Origin: Ravibacter sp037191015
Lineage (GTDB): Bacteria > Bacteroidota > Bacteroidia > Cytophagales > Spirosomataceae
Length of the DNA stretch: 64,000 bases
Assembly (NCBI GenBank): GCA_037191015.1
Contig: JBBCKD010000027.1
Span: 124,001 to 188,000, forward strand
Reading direction: 5' to 3'
The translations under genes and the position numbers were made by a program. Below, one piece after another: positions 26,128-34,953 of the stretch. The notes beneath the pieces are model-generated. The model worked only from the letters and a program-made list of their open reading frames with translations, was not told the origin of the DNA and searched no databases. Within the stretch, counting starts at the first letter, position 1, and each line of letters starts with the position of its first letter.

Positions 26128-26175
26128 TGTAGCTATTTGACTACAAATATATGTGTAGCTATTCAACTACACAAA
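26128..26175 (-). promoter_or_regulatory. ArsR promoter with two palindromic operators
   Basis: Two inverted repeats share TGTAG..CTACA: 26128-26145 (5-bp arms) and 26152-26173 (7-bp arms TGTGTAG/CTACACA), centres 26 bp apart. Between them the minus strand reads TATATTTG (26144-26151), and TTTG lies at 26172-26175, exactly 20 bases upstream, forming a canonical Bacteroidota promoter. Binding at either site would block the -33 to +1 region. The predicted leader is only about 12 bases. Confidence 0.85.
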
Positions 26176-26257
26176 TTTCATTTAAAAATTGTCTTGCAAA
26201 CCGTAAGCGGCCAAGCTACGACGTATATACAATAGAGATCCGGAGAAGATGCTGTAT

Positions 26258-26758
26258 TTACTGACGCTTCTCCTCGTAGGTCGGCCCGTAAAGGCCCGGT
26301 ACCTTATTGCCGGTGGCCCGCAGGTAGACGATCATTTCGCCGCGATGGTGGTAAATATGATTAAACAGGAAGCTGCGGGTTACCACACCCCTGGGTAAGG
26401 GTCCGATCACGGTCCGGTCGCCTATTTTCATTGTCCACAAGCCCTGCATGCTTTCTTCGGTAACCGATTTCAGCGCAGCCCTGGCTTCTTCAACCTTCTT
26501 TTCAAAGAGATCTATCGTAGCGGCAATATCGTCAGGCGCTCCGCGCTCAAGCCGGTCGGTCGCCATGTCATATACGTCCTGGGTGAGCGTCCCTGTATAC
26601 CAGTGATAGATGGTGGCGATATGCTGGGCAAGCTCGCCCATAGTCCAGGAAACGGGGGAAGGCTTGTAACCAAGATCTTTTTCGGGTATAGCTTTCAGCA
26701 ATTTTCTGGTATTGGTTACCTCGTGCTCAAATTCGGAAAGTAAGGATTGGATATTCAT
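26258..26758 (-). CDS. DinB/YfiT-like metal-binding four-helix protein
   Basis: The 166-residue protein shows the DinB pattern: a helix with 'SWTMGELAQHIATIYHWY' (His46) and a C-terminal 'FLFNHIYHHRGEMIVYLR' (His134 and His138), giving the three-His metal site. Bacteroidota members act in thiol transfer or damage response, mostly unproven. It follows the ArsR operator region by about 80 bases in the other direction of reading and is divergent from the large metalloprotease gene, so it has its own promoter. Confidence 0.88.
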   Translation of the reverse strand: MNIQSLLSEFEHEVTNTRKLLKAIPEKDLGYKPSPVSWTMGELAQHIATIYHWYTGTLTQDVYDMATDRLERGAPDDIAATIDLFEKKVEEARAALKSVTEESMQGLWTMKIGDRTVIGPLPRGVVTRSFLFNHIYHHRGEMIVYLRATGNKVPGLYGPTYEEKRQ

Positions 26759-26852
26759 ATTGATTTATATTTTTATAACGATAAAACGAAAAACCGGGAA
26801 GATGAGTGTATCTTTTGTATTTTAGGGAATTGGTATCAACATTTAATTCAGC

Positions 26853-29800
26853 ATGAGTATCAAAGCCCCTTCCGGCTTGGTGAGCTTTCTCTACCTATTG
26901 ATCACAGGAATGAGTCTATGGCTGCATCCTGTACCGGTAAAAGGGCAAAATCCGGCCGGCTGCGGAACAGACGACAGTAAGTTGTCCGACGAATTTATCC
27001 GTGCGCTGCAGATGCCCTCTCAGGCACGAATAAAAGATACCCCTCTGAGGTTATGCAGGATTGCCGTCGAAATCGACTCGGAGAGCTATATACTGAGCGG
27101 CCGTGACTCCGGCCGGATTAAAAGATTGGTGCTCGAAAATATCGCCCATTGTTCCCGCGAGACGGAAGAGCAGGCGAATATCCGATTGGTAGTAACCGAT
27201 ATACGGATATGGGAAGATCCCCTGGAAGACCCTTTTAGTGGTAACAGGCGTACTATAATATGGTTGAACAGGCTGGGTACCGTACCAGCCAATACCACCG
27301 ATTATGACAAGAGGATGCTCCTGTATCTCGGATCGTCCGACGACAATGCCGGCGTAGCACAAATGCCGGGAAAACACAGCGTATCTCCTTTGAACAGCCC
27401 GGATGTAATCCTGCACGAACTCATCCATAACTTTGGTTCTCCCCATACGCACAGCTGCAGTTGGCCGGGAGGACCGATCGACCATTGCAGCCGCCTGGAA
27501 GGTTCCTGTCATAGTGCGCTGGAAAGTTCACTCGTGGGCACTGTCATGAGTTATTGCGAAGAAAGGTCCATGCAGATCCACCCGCTGGTACGGAACGTGA
27601 TCGAGCAGCACGCCGAACATTCCCTGCCAGGTATCGACGCCGCCCCTGCGATGGTTTCGCTCACACCGAATTCAATGGTCTATAACGACGACTTTTTTGC
27701 GTGGCACCCCTCGCCGGGCGCTTCGGAATACCGGCTGGAGTACAAGGAAGCGGGATCAGAGGAATTGCATGCACTATCGGTTCCTTACAACGGGATCCGT
27801 ACGCATTATTTTACGACCGGGAAAGAATATATCGTCCGCATCAAAGCTGTAAATGAATTCGGGGAATCCGGCTGGTCGGCGCCCGCCGTATGGCAGATGA
27901 CGGCTCCTCCCCGGGGCGCTCCTGCTATAACAGCACCGGTCTATGATAGCGCACCCGTATCTCCCGGAGCTGTCATAGGTCTTGCTTATACGGCTGTTCC
28001 CGATGCCCTCCGGTATGAAATTGAAGTAACCTCCCTTCCCGACATATGGTTTAGTAATCCCGTATATCAAACCACAACCTCATCTACACAGTTATCGATC
28101 AACCTGCCGCAGCACAATTCTTTCAGGTGGAGAGTAAGGGCTGTAAGCGTCGAAGGCCCGGGTAAGTGGTCAGAAACAGGTTTCTTTTCTGTCTGGCCCG
28201 GGTATCACAACAGCAGGTTCAGGATTTCCGCTGCGGACTTAAACAGGGTCCCCGGGGGCTTTGCCTACCTCTACAACACCATCACGGAAAACCCTGTCGT
28301 ACGGATTACGGTTTCTGAAAACCGGGATATGTCATCCCCCGTTGTCCGGAAGATCCACGATTATCCGGCCCGCTTCATTACAGGAAGCATCCGCGATCTG
28401 CCGGCGGAGAAAAAGCTGTTTCTCCAGGTGGAAGAGTTGAATTCCATAACATGGAAATACCCTCAGCAGGTTGTGACGAATTTTATTACCGAATTGACTA
28501 CAACGAAGGAAAGCTTTCCACCGGGCGTGGTCTTCGCCGGCGACCTGGGAATTCCGGCAGAAGCCGATATTACCCGGCTTTATCATACCTCCGGGAATAT
28601 ATGGTATATTTCGCGGTATGAGGGACTCAGGCGTATTCATACCCGGGATCTTTCTACGCAGACTTACAACCTGGAGGCAACAAATGGCGCATGGGGCTAC
28701 AACTCAAACAGCTATATAGCAACAAGCCGCGACGGGCAGCTCAGGCTCCTCTCCCCTTCTACAGAAGGCTATCGCTACACCACTGTTTCCGAAGATGATT
28801 TTTCAGGCGGCCTGAGCATAACCCCCATCTATAGCAATACTTATATTTCCGGGTTTAATCCCGACGCAGATTTGTTCTGGAGTAACAACCTCCTCCTGCG
28901 CCGGTCAGGCAGCTTTCTGGATGAAGTAGTACGGCTACCGGAAGATCTGAGCATAAGCGACGTCAGGATCGGGCAAAACAAAGTCTACCTGAGGGTTTTC
29001 GATGGGAATTCGGGAAGGACGCGGGTCATGACGGGAGATCTTCGCAATCTGCAGGCTTTAGAGACTCCCGATCCGGTGGCACATCCCTGGTCGACAGGAA
29101 ATATCTGGCAAATGGAAGTTGCGAGCGATGGGAAGCTATGGATATTAAATACCGCACGGAATGGCAACCAGCAGGTGCTCACCAGTGTGGACGAATCCGG
29201 ATATAAGGATTATCCGGCTCCCGCGCAGCATTTGCAGGGTATAACAGGATTCTTCCTTTCGTCTGCGGGCATTATATACCTCCAGGTATACGATACTTCA
29301 GGGCATACTGTGATCTACAAATTATCAGGAACGGAATGGATACGCCTGGATAAATCGCTTCCTTTTATCTTCAGCGGCTCGCTGGTGGTGGATGAAAAGG
29401 AAAATTACTGGATCGGAAACACATTCGGGCTTGTCATGGCAGACAATAAAGTAACGCCGTTGCCGGATATCATAGCACTGAACAAGCAGGCCTTTTGCCC
29501 TGGAGAAATCGTTAATGTATCTTTCTCCGTTCGGGGCACAATCGATCCGGATGCTTCCCTTTCGGTTCACCTGGCTGCTCAAAACGGGGCTGAAGCTGTT
29601 ACGATCCCGCTTGAACCTGACGGTGAAGACGGGCGGTTCAGGATCCCCGACACGATGGCGCCCGGCGCTTATGCGGTTGCGCTGCATATTACCGGACAGC
29701 CCGGTGCAGGCGGCGCCCCGGCGTCGTTATCAATTCTGGAACTGCCTACCGCGTCCCTGTCGGCAGATAAAACAAAAATTCTGCAAGACATTGAATCCTC

Positions 29801-30266
29801 CGAGATCCGGGTGACGCTTACCGGGAACGCCCCCTGGCATTTTACAAGCTGGGACGGTTTGCAGGTTGAAACCGCACAGAATCCGTTCACCGGGCATTAC
29901 CGGGCTCCTGCCGCCTCTGATCACGAGATAACAATAAGCAATCTCTCAGATAAAAATTGTGCTAACGGACAGGTTAAAAATACTCTCATTATTACAGGCT
30001 TGCTGGTATTGGGAACAGAAAGCGGGACACCCGGCATCACAGTCTTTCCGAACCCGGCGGCAGCTTCACTCCGGATACGCCTGGAAGATGATACCTGGAA
30101 TGAAACCCCGTTTTATCTCATTACGCTTGAAGGCAGAACAGTCAGATCGGTAGCCGGTGGTCAGGGAATATTACAGATGCCGCTTTCCGGTCTGCCCGCA
30201 GGGACCTATATCTTGCGTACTGAAAAAGGCGGAAAGGCATGGCATTGGAAAATTATCAAGCAATAA
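26853..30266 (+). CDS. Secreted metzincin metalloprotease with Fn3, propeller and T9SS domains
   Basis: The 1137-residue protein has a signal peptide (to about 31, VKGQ), a zincin domain with HELIHNFGSPHTH (188-200; zinc ligands His188, His192, His198, Glu189 catalytic) and a Met-turn VMSYC (Met232), as in reprolysin-like M12B proteases. Next come two fibronectin-III-like domains (about 260-350 and 355-450), a long propeller-like region (about 560-880), Ig-like strands, and a T9SS type A sorting domain (1055-1137, 'ITVFPNPAAASLRIRL'). It should be exported through the T9SS and displayed or released to cleave extracellular protein. Six Cys near the active site suggest disulphides. Confidence 0.85.
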   Translation: MSIKAPSGLVSFLYLLITGMSLWLHPVPVKGQNPAGCGTDDSKLSDEFIRALQMPSQARIKDTPLRLCRIAVEIDSESYILSGRDSGRIKRLVLENIAHCSRETEEQANIRLVVTDIRIWEDPLEDPFSGNRRTIIWLNRLGTVPANTTDYDKRMLLYLGSSDDNAGVAQMPGKHSVSPLNSPDVILHELIHNFGSPHTHSCSWPGGPIDHCSRLEGSCHSALESSLVGTVMSYCEERSMQIHPLVRNVIEQHAEHSLPGIDAAPAMVSLTPNSMVYNDDFFAWHPSPGASEYRLEYKEAGSEELHALSVPYNGIRTHYFTTGKEYIVRIKAVNEFGESGWSAPAVWQMTAPPRGAPAITAPVYDSAPVSPGAVIGLAYTAVPDALRYEIEVTSLPDIWFSNPVYQTTTSSTQLSINLPQHNSFRWRVRAVSVEGPGKWSETGFFSVWPGYHNSRFRISAADLNRVPGGFAYLYNTITENPVVRITVSENRDMSSPVVRKIHDYPARFITGSIRDLPAEKKLFLQVEELNSITWKYPQQVVTNFITELTTTKESFPPGVVFAGDLGIPAEADITRLYHTSGNIWYISRYEGLRRIHTRDLSTQTYNLEATNGAWGYNSNSYIATSRDGQLRLLSPSTEGYRYTTVSEDDFSGGLSITPIYSNTYISGFNPDADLFWSNNLLLRRSGSFLDEVVRLPEDLSISDVRIGQNKVYLRVFDGNSGRTRVMTGDLRNLQALETPDPVAHPWSTGNIWQMEVASDGKLWILNTARNGNQQVLTSVDESGYKDYPAPAQHLQGITGFFLSSAGIIYLQVYDTSGHTVIYKLSGTEWIRLDKSLPFIFSGSLVVDEKENYWIGNTFGLVMADNKVTPLPDIIALNKQAFCPGEIVNVSFSVRGTIDPDASLSVHLAAQNGAEAVTIPLEPDGEDGRFRIPDTMAPGAYAVALHITGQPGAGGAPASLSILELPTASLSADKTKILQDIESSEIRVTLTGNAPWHFTSWDGLQVETAQNPFTGHYRAPAASDHEITISNLSDKNCANGQVKNTLIITGLLVLGTESGTPGITVFPNPAAASLRIRLEDDTWNETPFYLITLEGRTVRSVAGGQGILQMPLSGLPAGTYILRTEKGGKAWHWKIIKQ

Positions 30267-30288
30267 TTAAACCGGGCAGGCACAAAAA

Positions 30289-30304
30289 TTAATCATTTGA
30301 TTAA
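30289..30304. promoter_or_regulatory. TetR operator 1
   Basis: TTAATCATTTGATTAA is a 7-2-7 perfect palindrome. It is the exact reverse complement of the site at 30988-31003 on the other side of the tetR gene and of nothing else noticed in the window. It lies just upstream of the tetR -33 element. Confidence 0.8.
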
Positions 30305-30308
30305 AATA

Positions 30309-30340
30309 TTTGGTTAAATCAAACAAACCCGATATCTTCG
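30309..30340 (+). promoter_or_regulatory. Promoter of the tetR gene
   Basis: TTTG at 30309-30312, a 20-base spacer, then TATCTTCG at 30333-30340 (one mismatch to TAnnTTTG). An imperfect palindrome TTTGGTTAAATCAAA at 30310-30324, related to the operator half-site, overlaps the -33, so the regulator probably represses itself. Confidence 0.6.
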
Positions 30341-30364
30341 TTTCCTGAAAGCAATAATTCAGCG

Positions 30365-30967
30365 ATGAGCAAGCCCGGACAGCCAAAAAGCAAAGACACC
30401 TCTACTGAAGAAAAGATCATCGGGGCGGCCCGTAAAGTCTTCATGCAAAAAGGCTATGCAGCGACAAGAACGCGCGATATAGCGGAAGAAGCCGGCATAA
30501 ACCTGGCATTGCTCAATTATTATTTTCGCAGCAAGGAGAAACTGTTTGAACAGATTATGCTGGAAAAATTCCGGCAGCTGTTCAGCGTAATATTCCCGAT
30601 CGTTAACGACGATGCGCTGACGCTTGACGAAAAGATAGAAACCCTCGTAGAAAATTATATCAGCCTGCTGATCGAAAATCCCGAGCTGCCGCTGTTCGTC
30701 CTCAGCGAAATAAGGGTAAACCCCGAAAGATTCAAAGTCACGCTGCAGATCCCCGACCTGCTCAGGAATTCCTCGCTGGTCCGCCAGATGCGGGAAAAGA
30801 GGCCGAACGTGGAACCGGTCCATTTCATTACTTCCCTGCTCGGAATGACCCTTTTCCCTTTTGTAGCCAAACCGGTACTTTTTTCGGATCATCCGGGTTT
30901 CAATTCGCTCATGGAAGAAAGGAAAACGCTTATCGTCAAATGGGTGAAAGCAATGATGCAGGCATAA
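30365..30967 (+). CDS. TetR-family repressor of the downstream export operon
   Basis: The 200-residue protein has an N-terminal TetR helix-turn-helix, 'EEKIIGAARKVFMQKGYAA' to 'INLALLNYYFRSKEKLFEQI' (about 16-64), and a ligand-binding C-terminal domain with a TetR_C look. It is organised exactly like CecR (YbiH) of E. coli, which sits before ybhGFSR: regulator first, then fusion protein, ATPase(s) and two permeases. Identical palindromes lie upstream of this gene and between it and the efflux operon, so it very likely controls both. Confidence 0.9.
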   Translation: MSKPGQPKSKDTSTEEKIIGAARKVFMQKGYAATRTRDIAEEAGINLALLNYYFRSKEKLFEQIMLEKFRQLFSVIFPIVNDDALTLDEKIETLVENYISLLIENPELPLFVLSEIRVNPERFKVTLQIPDLLRNSSLVRQMREKRPNVEPVHFITSLLGMTLFPFVAKPVLFSDHPGFNSLMEERKTLIVKWVKAMMQA

Positions 30968-30987
30968 CCTATTTTTTTGCTCATAAA

Positions 30988-31003
30988 TTAATCAAATGAT
31001 TAA
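30988..31003. promoter_or_regulatory. TetR operator 2, before the export operon
   Basis: TTAATCAAATGATTAA, identical to operator 1 read on the opposite strand. It lies 19 to 34 bases upstream of the TolC-like ATG, where it would overlap the promoter of the export genes. Confidence 0.8.
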
Positions 31004-31021
31004 AACGAAACGCTTAAAAAA

Positions 31022-32287
31022 ATGATCAAGAAAATATTGTTTACTGTCACGGGCTTGCTGCTGGTTGCCGGCGCGCGGGCCCAGTCGCCGGAAGTCTTGA
31101 CACTTGAAAAATGCTATCAACTGGCTGCAAGCCGCTACCCGCTGGTCAGGCAATACGCGCTCATCGAAAAAACCAGGGAATACTCCATTTCCAATGCCTC
31201 AAAAGGGTCTTTGCCGCAGCTTAATATAGCCGGACAGGCCACTTACCAGTCGGCGGTGACCCAAATCCCTATTTCCCTGCCTGACCTGGATATTCCCGGC
31301 TTAAGCAAAGATCAGTATAAGCTGTACGGGGAGGTATCGCAGCCTGTTACGGACCTGGTCACGGTCAGGTACCAGAAAGAACTGATCGACGCCACTACAG
31401 CCGTAGAGCAGCAAAAGATCGAGGTGGAGCTATACAAGCTGAAAGAACGTATCAACCAGCTTTACTTCGGTATCCTGCTTATCGACGCCCGGATCGTCCA
31501 GACCGAAATCCTCAAAAAAGACATCGGGTCGGGGATCGGCAAAAACAGGGTTGCCATTGCAAACGGCATCGCCACAAGGAGCAGCGCAGACGCGCTCCAG
31601 GCCGAATGGCTGAAAGCCGATCAGCGGACCATCGAGCTGAAAGCTACCCGGAAAGGCTATGCAGACATGCTTGCCCTCTTCATTGATCAACCCGTTGATG
31701 AGCACACACTGCTGGAAACGCCGTCTGCAGCCCCGCAGACGGCAGAGATCAACCGCCCGGAATTAAGGCTGTTTGATATGCAAAAATTAACTTTCGAATC
31801 ACAGAGCAAGCTGATCGACGCCAGGACGCTGCCCCGCTTCAGCCTTTTCCTCCAGGGCGGGTACGGCAGACCTGCCCTGAATATGCTCAGCAATGGCTTT
31901 GACCCGTATTACATAGGCGGAGTGCGGTTGACCTGGAACCTGTCGGGCTATTATACCTACCGGCAGGAAAAACAGCTGCTCTCCCTGAACAGGAACGCCC
32001 TGGATGTGCAAAAGGAAACTTTCCTGTTCAATACCCTGCTGGCACTGAGACAGCAAAGCCGGGAAATAACCAAGCTGGAAGAGCTGATCGGGAAAGACCG
32101 GGATATCATTGCGCTGAGAGAAAGCGTAAAGGTATCCGCTCAAAACCAGCTGGAATATGGTACTGCGACTACTAACGATTATCTCATCTATATCAACGCC
32201 GAGGACCAGGCAAAACAGGACCTGATTTTACATCAGATACAGCTGTTGATGGCCCGGTATGATCTCAAAACCACTTCGGGAAATTAG
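31022..32287 (+). CDS. TolC-family outer-membrane efflux protein
   Basis: The 421-residue protein has a signal peptide ending GARAQ and two long helical repeats typical of outer-membrane efflux proteins, with 'LTLEKCYQLAASRYPLVRQYALIEK' beginning the first (about 26-50). It should form the outer-membrane trimeric channel. It opens the operon of fusion protein, two ATPases and two permeases, each separated by 33 bases or less or overlapping. Confidence 0.92.
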   Translation: MIKKILFTVTGLLLVAGARAQSPEVLTLEKCYQLAASRYPLVRQYALIEKTREYSISNASKGSLPQLNIAGQATYQSAVTQIPISLPDLDIPGLSKDQYKLYGEVSQPVTDLVTVRYQKELIDATTAVEQQKIEVELYKLKERINQLYFGILLIDARIVQTEILKKDIGSGIGKNRVAIANGIATRSSADALQAEWLKADQRTIELKATRKGYADMLALFIDQPVDEHTLLETPSAAPQTAEINRPELRLFDMQKLTFESQSKLIDARTLPRFSLFLQGGYGRPALNMLSNGFDPYYIGGVRLTWNLSGYYTYRQEKQLLSLNRNALDVQKETFLFNTLLALRQQSREITKLEELIGKDRDIIALRESVKVSAQNQLEYGTATTNDYLIYINAEDQAKQDLILHQIQLLMARYDLKTTSGN

Positions 32288-32302
32288 TTAAACCTTATAC
32301 AC

Positions 32303-33235
32303 ATGAAAAGAAAACCTTCGGAAACAGGCCAAAAGATGAGGCTGATCGCGTTATCGGCGCTCAAATTCCAACTCCTGGTTACATTGATTTCCTGCAGCAG
32401 GAGTCCCGACGGCTTCGATGCTTCCGGCTCGTTTGAAGCAGAAGAAACGATCATTTCGTCCGAAGCCCAGGGAAGGCTGATCGCCTTCGGGGTAGAAGAA
32501 GGCCGGGAGCTGCAGGCGGGCCGGCAGGTCGGCTATGTAGACAGCGTTCAGCTGTACCTGAAAAAGAAGCAGCTGCAATCCCAGATCAGCGCGCTGCTCG
32601 GGAAAAAGCCTGATATCCCCGTCCAGCTTTCCGCCCTCCGGGAGCAGCTCAGAACGGCAGAAAAGGAAAAACTCAGGATGACCCGCCTCGTCGAAGGCGA
32701 TGCCGCTCCTGCCAAACAGCTCGATGACATCCTCTCGCAGATCGAGGTACTGAAAAAACAGATCGAAGTTCAGGAATCTTCCCTATCCATTACAAGCGAC
32801 GGCATAGGGAAAGAGGTTCTTCCGCTCAGGGTGCAGATCGAGCAGGTCGACGACCAGCTGAGCAAATGCAGGATCGTAAACCCGGTAAACGGCACCGTGC
32901 TTACCAAATACGCGGAAGCCAATGAAATGACTTCCGTCGGCAAGCCGCTGTACAAAATCGCCGACCTTTCCGAGATCATACTCCGGGCCTATATTACCGG
33001 CAACCAGCTGCCGCAGATCAGGCTCGATCAGCGGGTGAAAGTTCGGACCGACGACGGGAAGGAAGGTTACCATGAAACCGAAGGTACAATAACCTGGATC
33101 AGCGACAAGGCCGAATTCACGCCCAAAACGATCCAGACCAAAGATGAGCGGGCTAGCAGGGTATACGCCATAAAGGTAAAGGTCAGAAACGACGGCCTGT
33201 ATAAGATCGGGATGTACGGAGAGGTTGTGTTTTAG
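32303..33235 (+). CDS. HlyD-family membrane-fusion (adaptor) lipoprotein
   Basis: This 310-residue protein has a lipobox LISC (Cys about 30), a first lipoyl half-motif ('SEAQGRLIAFGVEEGRELQAGR', here given as the SEAQGRL..GRELQAG region, 50-73), a coiled-coil hairpin (about 78-170) and the second half 'RIVNPVNGTVLTKYAEANE'. It should bridge the ABC-2 permeases and the TolC channel, as YbhG does. Start at 32303 follows the TolC-like stop by 15 bases; an internal ATG at 32336 is possible. Confidence 0.9.
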   Translation: MKRKPSETGQKMRLIALSALKFQLLVTLISCSRSPDGFDASGSFEAEETIISSEAQGRLIAFGVEEGRELQAGRQVGYVDSVQLYLKKKQLQSQISALLGKKPDIPVQLSALREQLRTAEKEKLRMTRLVEGDAAPAKQLDDILSQIEVLKKQIEVQESSLSITSDGIGKEVLPLRVQIEQVDDQLSKCRIVNPVNGTVLTKYAEANEMTSVGKPLYKIADLSEIILRAYITGNQLPQIRLDQRVKVRTDDGKEGYHETEGTITWISDKAEFTPKTIQTKDERASRVYAIKVKVRNDGLYKIGMYGEVVF

Positions 33236-33246
33236 CGAAATTACCT

Positions 33247-34170
33247 ATGAAAAGCGTTGTTCTCAGCCATATTTCCAAAACCTACGGTAAAGGAGCGGTC
33301 CATGCGGTAGCCGACGTCTCGTTTGAGGTCTCCAAAGGCGAGCTCTTCGGCCTGATCGGTCCCGACGGCGCAGGGAAAACCAGCATTTTCCGCATGCTCA
33401 CCACTTTGCTTCTTCCTGACAGCGGTAGAGCCTCCGTCAGCGGGATGGACGTGGTAAAAGACTATAAGAAGATCCGGAGGAGCGTCGGGTATATGCCGGG
33501 GAAGTTCTCGCTTTACCAGGACTTGTCGGTAGAGGAAAACCTGGATTTTTTCGCGAGCATCTTCCATACAAGCGTCAAAGAAAACTACGACCTTATCAAA
33601 GACATATATATCCAGCTGGAGCCTTTTAGAAACCGCAGGGCAGGCAAGCTTTCGGGCGGGATGAAGCAAAAGCTGGCCCTGTGCTGCGCGCTGATCCACC
33701 GGCCCGAGGTATTGTTCCTCGACGAGCCTACCACCGGCGTGGATGTCGTTTCAAGAAAGGAATTCTGGGAAATGCTGAAGCGCCTCAAACAGCAGGGGAT
33801 CACCATCCTGGTTTCCACTCCCTATATGGATGAAGCAACCCTCTGCGAACGTATCGCGCTGATCCAGAACGGGAAAATCATGTCCATAGATACGCCGCAG
33901 GCGATTATCGGCCGGTTTCCCGGAAAGCTCTACGCCATCAGGTCCGATCATATGGGCAGGCTGCTCAGCGACCTGCGGCAAACCGGTCTGGTCGGAAGCT
34001 GTCATGCTTTCGGGGCGTTCCACCACCTTACTTTTAACGGGGAGCACGGAGACAGGCCGCAGGAGCTGCTGGCCTTCCTGGAAACGCAGCAGCATCAAAA
34101 CCTCGAGCTGAAGCCGGTCACGCCTACGATCGAAGATTGTTTTATTTACCTGATGGAGAATGGAAAATAA
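33247..34170 (+). CDS. ABC-2 exporter ATPase 1 (YbhF N-half-like)
   Basis: The 307-residue ATPase has Walker A GPDGAGKT (38-45; Asp replaces the usual Asn), signature LSGGMKQKL (about 138) and Walker B VLFLDEPTTGVD. It corresponds to the N-terminal half of E. coli YbhF, which fuses two ATPase domains. Its stop overlaps the next ATPase gene by 11 bases (34160-34170), so the two halves of YbhF are encoded by separate, translationally coupled genes. Confidence 0.92.
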   Translation: MKSVVLSHISKTYGKGAVHAVADVSFEVSKGELFGLIGPDGAGKTSIFRMLTTLLLPDSGRASVSGMDVVKDYKKIRRSVGYMPGKFSLYQDLSVEENLDFFASIFHTSVKENYDLIKDIYIQLEPFRNRRAGKLSGGMKQKLALCCALIHRPEVLFLDEPTTGVDVVSRKEFWEMLKRLKQQGITILVSTPYMDEATLCERIALIQNGKIMSIDTPQAIIGRFPGKLYAIRSDHMGRLLSDLRQTGLVGSCHAFGAFHHLTFNGEHGDRPQELLAFLETQQHQNLELKPVTPTIEDCFIYLMENGK

Positions 34171-34921
34171 GGAATGGAAAACGGATGTAGTCATCAAAAC
34201 CGACCGGCTCACCAAGCGGTTCGGGGATTTTATCGCGACCAACGCGATCACCTTTGAAGTTTACAAGGGCGAGATATTCGGCTTCCTGGGGGCAAACGGC
34301 GCCGGGAAAACAACCGCGATGCGCATGCTCTGCGGGCTTTCGAGGCCTTCTTCGGGTACCGCGACGATTGCCGGCTTCGATATTTACACGCAAACCGAAG
34401 CCATCAAAAAAAGCATCGGCTACATGAGCCAGAAATTTTCCCTTTACGAGGACCTGACCGTGCTCGAAAACATCAGGTTCTTCGGCGGGATTTACGGTTT
34501 ACCCGGTAAAACGCTGCGGGAAAGGAGCGAAATGCTGATCGAAACCCTGGAAATGAAAAACGAGGCAGGTAAAATGGTCGGCTCGCTTCCGCTGGGGTGG
34601 AAGCAGAAATTAGCCTTCTCCGTGGCTGTCCTCCACGAACCTAAGATCGTGTTTCTCGACGAACCGACCGGCGGCGTCGACCCCGTAACCCGGCGCCAGT
34701 TCTGGGATCTCATCTACGCCGCCGCCGACAGGGGAATCACGGTTTTCGTAACCACTCACTACATGGACGAGGCCGAATACTGCAACCGGATTTCGATGAT
34801 GGTCGACGGAGAAATCAAAGCATTGGACACACCCGCGAACCTCAAGCACTGTTATTTCGCGTCGTCTGTGGATGAAGTATTCTATGAGCTGGCCCGGGGT
34901 GCAAAGAGGAAAGGAGAATGA
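34160..34921 (+). CDS. ABC-2 exporter ATPase 2 (YbhF C-half-like)
   Basis: The 253-residue ATPase has Walker A GANGAGKT (44-51) and Walker B KIVFLDEPTGGVD, but its signature is SLPLGWKQKLAF instead of LSGGQ, the same degenerate form found in the second domain of YbhF. It should pair with ATPase 1 to form an asymmetric nucleotide-binding pair with one consensus and one degenerate site. The start at ATG 34160 overlaps the previous gene. Confidence 0.92.
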   Translation: MENKEWKTDVVIKTDRLTKRFGDFIATNAITFEVYKGEIFGFLGANGAGKTTAMRMLCGLSRPSSGTATIAGFDIYTQTEAIKKSIGYMSQKFSLYEDLTVLENIRFFGGIYGLPGKTLRERSEMLIETLEMKNEAGKMVGSLPLGWKQKLAFSVAVLHEPKIVFLDEPTGGVDPVTRRQFWDLIYAAADRGITVFVTTHYMDEAEYCNRISMMVDGEIKALDTPANLKHCYFASSVDEVFYELARGAKRKGE

Positions 34922-34953
34922 TGTAAAACAACCGGATAAAAACCAGGCACCCC

